From Gymnopilus junonius (Eukaryota > Basidiomycota > Agaricomycetes > Agaricales > Galerinaceae), in contig JADNYJ010000045.1 of NCBI GenBank assembly GCA_015501075.1, positions 124,001-188,000 of the forward strand: a stretch of 64,000 bases of DNA. Direction: 5' to 3'. Each line of letters opens with the position of its first letter. Position 1 is the first letter of the stretch. Positions 12,191-23,300 of the stretch are shown here, piece after piece. The notes below the pieces were generated by a model. That model made no database searches and was not told the origin of the DNA. It was given only the letters and a program-made list of their open reading frames with translations. Made by a program: the position numbers and the translations under genes.

Positions 12191-12498
12191 GTGGTTTTGC
12201 GCCTACTGTATCCAGTGCTGATGTTCTGATGAGGGACCAAACTATCTTTCTCACTAGGGATGCCACTATGATGTCTATCCCAGGTGATGCACCTACGAGA
12301 GCTCCGTCTCTTTCCTTCACCGGAGATAGCTCAATGGCCTCCATGCCCTCGCTGTCCAGTGCAGCGTCCTTCAGTATGTCGACCCCTCCTCCTTCCAATC
12401 CACCTCCCTTTTCGCTGTCAGTTACTCAAACTTCAGGTCCCGTGAAGGAGTGGGTTTTAAATTGTCACTTCGACTTTGAGGCTCGGCTGAAAAGATAA
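11050..12498 (+). pseudogene. coiled-coil protein, copy B, interrupted by a single in-frame TGA
   Basis: The frame is 482 codons long with one TGA at 12124-12126, after residue 358, and ends at TAA 12496-12498. The N-terminus is Ser/Pro/Arg-rich (MAPSHHSSSSKKNRLRPYNS). Residues about 110-430 are a long E/A/R/Q-rich coiled coil, and the last 100 residues are a Ser/Thr/Pro-rich tail. Coiled-coil composition continues unchanged on both sides of the TGA (LGQQME, stop, AVRQAEQHLQWAEQ), so the stop looks recent. CGA to TGA would explain it. Alternatives are a true end at residue 358, or readthrough. A TATA box and position relative to copy A support ATG 11050. No named family is recognised. Confidence 0.55.
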
Positions 12499-12639
12499 AT
12501 CTCTTTTATCTTTTTTTTTTTTTTGCTTGCTTATCCAGAACGTGCTCTGAACTTATCAATATCACCTTCTTTAGTAGTAATGGGCATGTTACTCAGGGTA
12601 TGTAAATTATGTTATGCAATAAATATGATTTATAGCTAG

Positions 12640-13301
12640 TTTCGCCGCTCTGAGTTGTCACTTCCAGTCGCCACACGCATTTTCTCACGTAAACCAATCG
12701 TTGGCGCGTCCCTTGTCACTGCTCTGCCACTGCCATCGATGACGGAGCTCGACGGTACGTATACTCCAAGTACTGGATCATTACCTCTTCTGATTGACAT
12801 ATTTTGTAGACCGAAATCATATTTTGCTGCAGGCGCGCAGTCGGAGCTCAGACTCACGAGACGATGGTATGGGATTCGTGTCTGAAATCATCATTTGAGT
12901 TGCATTTGAGAACAATTACTCATAATATTTGTACGTATAACTACTTTGTGCGAAATCGATTCTAATTGGGTCTCATTTTGCCGTAAGGGCTGGAGGATCA
13001 ATGTTCGGGTGTTTGTCGTCGTAACTCAACCCTTTCAAGATGCTTTAGGATTCGTCCTGCTCCCGGATCTCATCACTCCATATACTTTCGAAGCCACTGA
13101 TGGCCTGGAATGAATAAGTATCCCTCGCGGCTAGATGACTGTCAATATCTGAACTACGCGCCTTGCAGACTGTGGCTTCTTGCCTTGTGCTCTTATCCAC
13201 TTCTAGGCGCCATAATGTCCGTTCCCTGAGGAGGTCGTTTTTATTTATAATGTCACAACGATTTTCGTCCATCTCACGTCAATACTTGCTTCGAAAAGAA
13301 C
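12640..13301. other. intergenic between coiled-coil gene B and the synthase relic
   Basis: Short frames occur on both strands without family features. I see no RNA gene. Confidence 0.3.
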
Positions 13302-15060
13302 ATGGAAGAATTTCAAGCTGTCCTAGACGTCTTTATCAATGTCACCCGCAATCACTCGACAATTGAAGACCCTGTCCTGGAGTGTATCTAGGAGCAATGG
13401 ACTTACAGTGACCTTGACTCCATCTCCAGTGGTCTTGCTCTTCACCTACACAAAAAATTTGGATCATGTCCGACCGTGGCAGTAATCAGCGAGAACCATC
13501 CCTATTCCCTTGCCATCCTTCTAGCAACATGGAAGCTGGGAGGTACCTTCACATCTTTCGACTGCCATTTTCCCTTGGAAATGGTCGATAAGGTGCTGGT
13601 GAATACTGAAGCTACCTGCGCAGTAATACCGACTCTGACGCAGGGCTCAAATTTCAATGAACGGTTTGACAGAAGCTTTCGCATAATGCAACTTTGATCA
13701 AGCCACAAAGTTGATATACTTACACTCAGAAATCTCTGTACCTGCAGATGTCGATAATGGTAAAAATTATTCTGACACAAGATGCAGTGTCTGTGGCATC
13801 CCTTGTGCGAGGCATAGTCCGCGTCTTTCGTCGGGAAACAGGGTTTGATAAGTACTCGGATATGGGCGCTTAATCTACCTCGCTTAGATAAGCTGAGTGA
13901 TAGGATGCTTCGGCAGCTTATTTTAGGAGAGGCCGACAATCAAAGCTATTCCACTGTAAGATGGGGCGATATTTCCGACATTCCGTAGGGATTTTAAAAC
14001 GGGGACGAAGTGCTGAACGTTATTATCTTGCCTTTTGCGATATGCAATAGTTGCGTCTCCAGTGGCACCTCTGTGCCGTGCGCTTAACTGGGATGTATGT
14101 ATATGCTCATTATTGGCACGTTGGCTGTCGACACCTTGAAGAGGTTGAGGTAATTAAATGAACTTTAGTCGTCGCAGATATTCTAATAACCAATCATTTA
14201 GTAAGGTCCAAAAGGCCTCACATCGACTTGATTCTGACATTCCTGGAAGAGTTGCCTATGCGTCTGTGATATAGAATCTCTGCGCAGGAATATCACTGAA
14301 ATTCAGAATAAACATGGCCCTATTGACACTGCTGTCCACTCAGCAGCGTTAATTTCTGACGTGACCATTCAGAATGTTGATGATGAAAGTTCTGAGAGCG
14401 TCATTCGTCCTAAGGTTTTGGGAGCATGGAATCTTCACGTTCTTGGTGAAGAATCATGTCCCTCGGCGAATCTTGTTCTGTTGAGCAGTATTAGGTGAGA
14501 GACATTATTTGGATTATCCCCCTCATATACAGTGTTTCACTGAGGAACAAGCTCAAGTCGCTTACGTTGCTGGAAATCATTACATGAAGGTTTTAGCTTC
14601 CTATCGGCGGGACTAAATTACCTGCTACCGCTTTATAATTGGGCCCTTAGGAATCTAGGCTTACTCAGAATTTGGATGCCCGAGATTCCTTGGTCCCCAT
14701 TATGATCAACGAACGTGTGCGTACCCCTTAATTTTAAAGGCCGTTGCAAGACACGATGCGATGCAGATGATTGCGAATTTGGACAAAGACAGACCAGCTG
14801 CGCACCCACTCTTCCATGGCATATTCTCATCAGGCAAAGCTCCTACATCGACCCGACAGGAACGCTCCGGCGATAAACTATCCAATATAGTGACTGAGAT
14901 TTTACGTATGCTTGAACTTTCTGAAAAGCTAGGTTAGCCTGTTAAAGATGACTTTTTGAGTCGAAGTCGAGTAAAGGACTGGCAATTTTCTGCAAGCCCA
15001 GACCACCTGCTCATCCTTGTCGCCAAACACGGAGGCTTGTAAGTTGTAGAGCCCTACGAA
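13302..15060 (+). pseudogene. relic of an A/KR-containing polyketide synthase
   Basis: This is a shrunken, many-times-broken copy of the gene at 20364-28786. ATG 13302 opens MEEFQAVLDVFINVTRNHST. Then come a TAG and EQWTYSDLDSISSGLALHLH, ISENHPYSLAILLATWKLGG and MVDKVLVNTEATCAVIP, which match the start of the adenylation domain of the main gene. After about 13700 the sequence jumps to the linker before the KR (RGIVRVFRRETG), then KR sequence near 14310-14490 (AALISDV...VIRPKVLGAWNLH...LLSS), then the post-KR and ACP-proximal region to about 14940. The rest of A, KS, AT and DH are missing. Stops and frame changes are scattered throughout. Confidence 0.75.
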
Positions 15061-15261
15061 GGCAATGCCATTTTTAGCCGACGATCACTGACAATTTTCC
15101 GCATTTTGCGATTTTGGCTCCATTTGGAGGTCCTCTTCGGCTTTCATGACGACTGGTGAGACATGTCACTAATTGTTACTTGGGCACCCCAAAATCCCTC
15201 CTAAAAGGAGAGCCACCGGAGATTTTGCCTTGTCCAATTGCTCTCGTTGTTTTCATGATTC

Positions 15262-18200
15262 ATGACCTCGCCCCCTGATTATCAAAATACGCCACGCCAA
15301 CCTAAAGCCTCACTCGTCCATCCAGAAAATTGGATACCTCAAACAAATGGCCCTTCGCTTCCACCGGAGTCATCGAGGAGCCGAGAAACTGTGCGAAGGA
15401 GTGCGCTGAAAACCTCCGGAAGTTTACCGAACGAATCAAGTCTGCAAGATCAAGGGGACGATACACCAACGAGTCAAAGTAGTTCGTCTTCGACAAGTCC
15501 ACCCGAATCTCTTCAAGAGAGTCGACAAAGGATCCAGATAGGAAGCCCGCCTTCTCTGACTGAAGGCCCACCAGGACTGCCAGTAGACACCCGAAGGAGG
15601 CTCACAAGTCGAGGTGGTTCGGCCGACCTTCGCGACACTTCGTCTGAACGACTCGAAGAGCGGTTCGGGGACGCGCTTGAGAGTCCCACGAATGTGACGG
15701 GTGGTAAGAGCACAGTAAATCTGCAGGAGGAATCAACACTGTCGCCGCACACTTCTCCTCAGGACCAACACACGTCTGATTATGTTCCTTCAAAAAACGG
15801 ACCAACAGCTCTTCAAGATACCTCCGGGAGCCCTCCAGAAGTCAAGTCTAGCCATGGTAGCTCGACTACTCTCAATGAACCTTCGAAACCTTTGGCGACA
15901 CCACCACAAGGCCAAACGCATCCTCGAGGCCTCGCTCGCCACCCCGCTAAAGCCATCATTCAGCCTCCCAGCGCTCTTCGTTCCTCAGGTACGAGAATGC
16001 CCCGTAAAGGTAAAGTTCAGTGGGGACACTCAGATGAACCAGAGACATCTGAGTTTGGACGGACTCATCATATGCTCGACGAGAAGGGGTTGGATGTGAG
16101 TTGTGTTGTTCCGACCTTGACAAATATTTCTAACAAGTATATAGCACGAACGTTTCAGAGAATTGACGAAAGCACTTGAACGCCACAGCGCTGCAACACC
16201 ATTGAGAAAGGTCCATGTCTATTCCCCTCAAAGCTCTTCGCCGGCATCTCTTGAAGAATCCTCTGGCAGTGGGCTGAGCTCCCGTGACGACACGGACTTC
16301 TTTTCATCATCCAACGCTGCCACGCTGCCACTTCCGCAAACCACGCACGAAGTTCCGGAGAATCTCATTGGAGAAGACGAGGATGGCGGTTTACCCGGTA
16401 CGAAGGACCTCAGGAGGTTCTCCTTGAAGAAGGCAGAGGATGTTGTTAATGCCCGTCTTCACCGAAAGCCAGGTTGGCTGCCATCTAAATCGCGCTCTCG
16501 ACGTCGTCAGCTTGTCGAGCCCCTTCCACAGAGAGAGGTGGATGTCGACGATGCCGATTTGACAGGTGATATTACAGATGTCGAAGGCCCTGAAGCAGGA
16601 GCAGCTTTCCCGGGCAATAGAGGCATCTTATCCACCCTCCTGGATCTTTACCAACATCCTGAAGACAATATGTCGTCTGCGTCGTCTGCGTCTTCAAGGA
16701 CTTCATCATCTGATAAGCTTTGGAATCGAGCCTGGAACCAAAGTTCATCTTCCGATTTCTCAAGATTTATACCCCGGGGACCAAGGCTTAAGCCCCCAGG
16801 TAAGTTTACCTTTGTACAGGCCTCCTTTGCCACTGAAATCTCTTCATTTCTTTCTTTTAACAAGCTCTTCCGAAGAATGTACCTCGCGGTTTTCATATAC
16901 CCTCTCTGAAACAACTTCCGGAAAAGCTCGGAATTACTACGCGACCCGCTGCTGCCAGGAGTGCTGGAGGTGTCTTTGGTCCATTGATAGCAAGCACGGG
17001 CAACCTTACCGGTGTTGCTGCTCCTTACTCGAGTCGACTTCAGCCCAACGTCAAGCGGCCAGGGTATGGCTTGTCACGGTCAGTCTTTTTGGTTGACAGT
17101 CCATTCTAGTTCTTCAATTTGTTGACGTCAATTCGATAGTTACGAGATAGAGACCAAACCTCCTCCTGGGCCAAAGCGCGGTTCAGAAGGCGTTCCGACC
17201 ACTCCACCGCCGTCTCTAGATGAAATAGGACGTAGTAGCAGTTCAGAATCCATGTTCCGCCTCCGATCACCAGCAGATCGTTATCATGCGCATAAGCGTC
17301 CTGGGATGAGGTCTGGGTATAATACCCCAAGGCCTGGATCCCCGGTTGGTGAAGATGAGAAGCGTCCTCCAGCGTCCTCTCCTTTTTACAGACGGAACAA
17401 AAGAAGAAAGGCTGAGGTTTTTGTGAGTTTTCTTCCGCCCATTTTTTTCCCGAAAGTAGCTGATTATTTCGATGTCGAAAGATTACTCGTCACGTCGCTC
17501 AGATCATCTTCAGAGAAGAGTTTATCATGAAACTTACTCGAGCCATGATGATGTTTGGAGGACCTCCGCATCGACTGCAGTCGCAGATTATGTCTGCTGC
17601 TCGTGTGCTGGATATGCAACTGAGCGCATTGTATCTGCCGGATGTGGTTTTGCTCAGCTTCGATGACAGCGGAACTGGGACGAGCCATATTAAGTTTATC
17701 AGGCAGGGCAGCGCGTTGAACATCGAGAAGTTGACAGATGCGTTTCGTCTGTATTGGAAGGTTGGCTATTCCCTTGGCTGTGCAATGGTCATGGATTTAT
17801 GCTCAATCCATGTTTGACAGGTCATTCACGACAAGTTATCAGTCTGCGACGCGTCTGTCTCACTGGACGTGCTCATGAAGAAGAAACCCAGTTATGGCGC
17901 CTGGTATCAAATCTTCATCGGCGGCATGTGTTCAGCGTCCATTTGTACCGTTAGCTTCGGTGGTAGTTTTGTGGATGCGTTGGTTTCATTTCCACTCGGC
18001 GCGTTGCTGGTCGTTATGCAAATGATCAGCTTTCGAAATGTGCTGTTCAGTTATACGTTCGAGTTCGTTGTTTTCTGGCACGTAGCCTGTTCTTCTGAAA
18101 CTGACAATGCTTGCGATATAGGGTTATTGCAACTCTAACTTTTAGCTTCATCTCGGCCGCTTTGGCTGCGACGCATAAGCTTTGTTACTCTGCTCTTACC

Positions 18201-19251
18201 TCAAGCTCGGTCGTTCTCATCCTTCCTGTGAGTGAGCATTGGCCATTAAATGACGAATGTGCTGATACATCCTTGGCAGGGCTTTCTCGTGCTCACTGGA
18301 GCCCTTGAGCTAATGTCGCGAAACATCGTCCCAGGTTCAGTTCGGCTGTTATACTCTGTGGTCTATGCCCTTTTCCTTGGGTTTGGTTTTTCAATCGGGG
18401 CAGAGTTTTACGAACTTTTCACATCTCATCAAGTTTATGGGGCAGAGGACTATACCTGTTCTCTCACCCATAATCCTCTTGGGCCGTGGTATCAACGAAC
18501 GCCGAGTACGTGGTGGGGTATGTTGACCGGCTTTAATAATGTTTGGATGGCTCTCTGATATTTTTATTAATCTTAAGCATTCTTGACCGTCCCTATGTTC
18601 TCTTTCTTTTTGAGCATGCGCAACCAGTGTCCTTGGTGGCGGAAGGAAATGGTGCGCAATTATATTGTCTAATACCTTTAATGACGTATTCATTAATTTA
18701 TTGGCAGCTCCTTCTGGTCGCCATCGCATGCGTTGGATGGGTTACTAATTATTGGACCGGTAGAAGGTTCAAGGGTCAGAGCGACATCATCGCAGGTGTT
18801 GGGTTCGTTCTTATCTGTTCCATGCTGGCTGTAATCGGATCTTCATGCTCATGCCCGCCTTTTTTATTTGTTTGCTGATAGAGCGTTCGCTGTTGGACTG
18901 ATCTCTAATGCATATGCACGTATCTTTTCTGGCAATGCGTTTGTGGTTATGGTTCGTCTTTCTATATACATCTCTATGATAAATTACAATAGCTGACGGC
19001 TGTCGCGCCTTGTTCGATTACAGATTACAGGGATCCTGTTCCAGCTACCGTCTGGATTAGGAAGCGGTGGCCTTCTTAGCTATGCTTCCCAGGAGGCACA
19101 GGGATCCGCGGAATCGTACGTCTCGGGGTTTAGGACGGCGTTGAAGTTGGTGTCTGTCTCTATTGGCCTGACGATTGGTCTGGGCTTGTCGTTGGTGTTA
19201 ACGCATCCTATTCAGAGTCGGAAACGGGAAGCGGGAATTTTCAGTTTGTAA
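15262..19251 (+). CDS. PRM10: Prm10/ThrE-family multipass membrane transporter-like protein
   Basis: Twelve exons join without a frame break: 15262-16095, 16145-16799, 16865-17063, 17140-17422, 17482-17760, 17821-18062, 18122-18227, 18280-18517, 18578-18651, 18708-18802, 18882-18951 and 19024-19251, giving 1100 residues. The first 660 or so residues are a low-complexity Ser/Pro/charged cytosolic region. The C-terminal half has the ThrE (DUF1212) signature (MMFGGPPHRLQSQIMSAARV, LPDVVLLSFDDSGTGTSHIK, GMCSASICTVSFGGSFVDAL) followed by about ten hydrophobic segments. The family is related to bacterial threonine/serine exporters. The yeast member Prm10 is a pheromone-regulated membrane protein with an unproven substrate. 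The gene symbol is by family resemblance. It lies between the synthase relic and the intact-looking synthase on the same strand, but nothing shows that they work together. Confidence 0.85.
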
Positions 19252-20363
19252 TTTATCTCTATCTATTGGAATCGATTGGGCGTGTCTTTTAGGGTGTATA
19301 GAATAGCAAATAGATGTAGCATAGATTTTCGAAAATTGTATGACTAACTAGGGTATCGAGTTTTGTAGCGCAATAGTATGGAACCAGGTGTTCCAGATAA
19401 ATTCAAGGCTATAAAGGAATTCACTTCCTGCTTCCTGGTTCGGATTAGCAAGTTGGTCTGTCAAAACTGACCGAGTATACTGACTTACGGGAGAATTCAT
19501 GCTATGTCCATTAAGGTGAGGACAAAAGGTCACGTAAATAGTTTACGTGACATCACAACGAAGGCAAAGCATTAACTCTTTATTTACCTATTACTTACTA
19601 CCTCATGCGCATCCTCGGTCATGGCATAATTCCCCGGTAACTTTACTATGAAATCGATCGAATCCCATAGAGAACGGTCTGGGACGCGTCAGAAACTACG
19701 ATTTTCACGCGTTTTCGCGGTAAATTGTTTAGGCACTCAGTGCTCAACACGTTCTGCCTAGTGATGAAGTCCGAAGGCACTTGAAGAGTCGTCGATGAAG
19801 GAAGTTCGCTGTCAAGAACTAGATTGAATAATCGCTATGCACTGGGCAAAATCGGGGCGCCGATGTTTTCTATTTTCAAGTTGTAGGTGGCTCAACATTT
19901 CAATTTTAGTTCAAGCAAACTAATTATCCGATGGAAGGGCTTAACGTCTTCTATAAGGAGCCATGAGTCCAAGAATTGAAGCATTATCTCCCTTGTTCGT
20001 GGAAGGACCAATGAATTTAAGGCCAGCCTGGCAGGATGGGTCACAACTGGTGCGCTTTCGTCGGCCCCCATGCGCCTATTGGTTGGATAGAGGTTGTCAA
20101 GCTATCGAGAAAGCAGCTAGTTCTCGATCTCTTACAATACTCGGAATCGTTGCTCGTCCGAGTCCGAACCATCTTCCATCTGTCTAGAGGACGAGAACTT
20201 GAACTGATGCCAGCCGCCGATGTAGCTTAAATACGCAGGCAGAGTTGCTTCCTCCCCCTTCAGTAGCTTCGCTCCCCAAGAGGCCGCTCTTTGCTGTCGA
20301 ATTTGCTCTGCATTTCTTTCTGTCTCGCTTTCTTCTCGCTATCGCTACCGGTCAAAGATCAAA
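19252..20363. other. intergenic, upstream region of the polyketide synthase
   Basis: There is no gene. A pyrimidine-rich run (CTTCCTCCCCCTTCAGTAGC, about 20250) lies just before the synthase ATG, as is common near basidiomycete transcription starts. A minor frame at 19963-20187 has no support. Confidence 0.35.
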
Positions 20364-23300
20364 ATGGCATCTCGTTACTCCAAGGACACGCTTTTGAACG
20401 CCTTTATTGGCGTCGCCCGTTCTACCTCTGACATCGACCGCAACGTTGTGGAGTGCGGGAGGAGCAATGGACATATGGCGAACTCGACATCATTTCGACT
20501 GGCCTTGCCCTTGACATTCATCAAAAATATAGTTGCAAGCCCGTTGTTGCCATCGTCAGCGAAAATCATCCTTACGTTCTCGCTACCATGCTTGCGACTT
20601 GGAAACTCGGAGGTATCATCGCTCCCATCGATAGAAACGTTCCTCGCGATATCATGGAGCGCATGCTGCTCAATATTGGCCCTACCTTCGTATTAATCCC
20701 CTCCACTGAACAGACTGTTCAGATATCGTCAAAGGTAGGGCGTCCTTCTTTTATTTTTATTTGCTCAAGGATTAACATGTTACATCAACATTAGATATAT
20801 CCCTTGTGGCTTTCCCTTTCGACCCCAAGAGCGCCACTATCACCGCCCTCATGCAAAAGTACCTCGACCAATCTCCAGAGCTTTCTGCTCACGAGTATCC
20901 AGCACCGACCCCAGAAGATATCGCTTTGTACCTCCACACCTCTTCCGCCTCATCTGTGACCAACGTCAAGTGTGTTCCTCTAACCCACGAGAGTATCCTC
21001 GGCCGGCTCTCAAGCTCGCTTGTCGTGGTGGAAGCGCGCCTGGCCTCAGGAAGATTTCGAACACTTGCGCATATTGGGATGGTCACCATGGTCCCATGTC
21101 ATCGGCTTGTCGCATGATTTAGGCGCAGCCATGATCCTGACTGCTGGATGCTACATCTTCGCTATGCTCCCATCGGCCTATGGTTGCCTACAATCAGCAA
21201 GACTTCTCGATTCCTGGATGTATGTGGCCAGCTCTTGGAAACTGCGTTGATAAAGAAGCCTACCGCGTTTGCTGGTGTTCCCTGGGTCCTTGAAGGGTTT
21301 ATGAGGTCTTTCAAACTTGAGGCCGATATTGTGCGCAAGGGGCACATTCAGGAAGCTATGAAGGCGTTCAAGGTGTTCGGGTCGGGCGGTGCCGCCACCA
21401 GTGCCGAGTGCGTTGCTTGGGCTAATGCGCAGGGTATTCCGCTTGTGCTTGATATCGGTATGACGGAGCTTGGAGGTAAGCTTTAATCTAGCTCGCCTTT
21501 TAATTGGATTCTGATATTTTAAATTGACAGGACCTTTGTTCCATTCTGCTGCTAATGGAACCGAGGGGTGGTACAGCAAGGATTGCCTCCTGTCTGACGC
21601 CATCGTGAAGCTTGCCAACGAGGATGGGGAGTCTGTCTCTACTGGTGTGTTATCTCTATTGTCTATATCTTGATATTTTAATCAACATGATTCTCACCTT
21701 TAAGAGGGCGAGCTCGTCATTAGAAGTCGCTTCATCACCAAGGGGTACCTCCAATACGACAACTCTTCGTTCACAGTGGAAGACGACAACACCGTCACCT
21801 TCCATACTGGGGACATCTATGGCTATGTTGGTGACCAACGTTTGGTCTGGCGGGGCCGCAAGGAAGATTATATTCAAGTATGTGGTCTTTCTCATTACAC
21901 TGTCCTTTCATATTCTTAGCTTTGTCATAGATGAGTTCTGGAGAGAACCTCGACCCTCGCGAGGTCGAAGCAATTTTGGATAGATGTCCCGCTATCCTGC
22001 GTTCATGCGTCGTGGGAAACAACTTCCTAAAGACCTCCTCACAAGTCATCTGCGCCATCGTCGAACCCGTCCGCCATTCTATCCTCTCTCAAGACTCCAT
22101 CCTCGCCGAGATCACCCGCGCTATCTCCTCTGCTAATCGCGGGCTCGCTCCTCCTTTACGTATCTCATGGGCAAGGGTGTTGATTTTGAAGGATGACCAA
22201 GAAATTCCGATCACAAAGAAGGGCGCGATTTTCAGGAAGAGGCTGGAGGCGATGTTTGGAGAGCGGGTGGCCGAACTTCTGAGTCGCTCTGAAGAGGGCA
22301 TTGCGCCTCTTGTCAATGGTGTGGACGCGAATAAGCCTGCACATGCAAATGCTGCAAACGGCGTTAATACGAACACGAAAACGAAGGACGAGGTTAAAGC
22401 GATTGTTTCGAGGATCGTCTTGGAGACTTTGAAGATTTCGGAGAAGGCTATGGAGAATAATGATCAGGCCACTTTTGCTGAGGTACCTTCTTGACTTTTA
22501 CTTACTTCGATTTTGACAGTTTCTGATACTTTGTTCTATTAAGCTTGGAATGGATTCAGCTATGTCGACTTCGATCGTCAATAAACTTAATCAAGAACTC
22601 GACCTTCACCTTCCTCTCAACACTTGTCACACCCACGTCGACTTGATCTCTCTGACGAATGCCATCCTCTCCAATCTAGGTCTGGACGGTCCTTCCACGA
22701 AGATTCGTCCTTCCACGAGAGTTTCACCTCTTAATCACGAGAAAGAAGAGATCGTCATCGTTGGCCAGTCAATTCGTCTGCCCGGTGACATCTATAACCT
22801 TGAAAGCTTCTGGAAGGCCCTCATCGATCAGCGTGATGATATCGCGACCACTGTCCCTCCTCACCGATGGGACCATGCCTCATTCTATCGCGCGCCCGAC
22901 TCCAAGGACCCTCCTGGTCCTTGCGACATCACCTTGGAGCGTGCAGGGTTTATAGAATACGAAGCGTTCGACCACACCTTCTTTGGAATATCCTCTGCTG
23001 AGGCATTCCATGTTCCGCCGAATATCAGGCTTACGCTCGAGTTGGCGTTTGAGGCTTTGGAGAATGCGAATATCCCGCCGTCGAAGGTGAAAGGAAGCAA
23101 TATGGGTGTATTTGTTGCTGCTTGTATGGATGAAGGGTACCTTTCACTCTTGTTTGAGGACAAGGGTTGGGGAGGTTGGTGTGGTTCGCTTGCGGTCATT
23201 TGCTGCCTTACTGACAACCTTTATGTTTTAGCTTTCACCAGGTTTTATGGAACTGGTGTCGCCACTAGTACCGCTTGTGGACGTCTCAGCTAGTGAGCCC

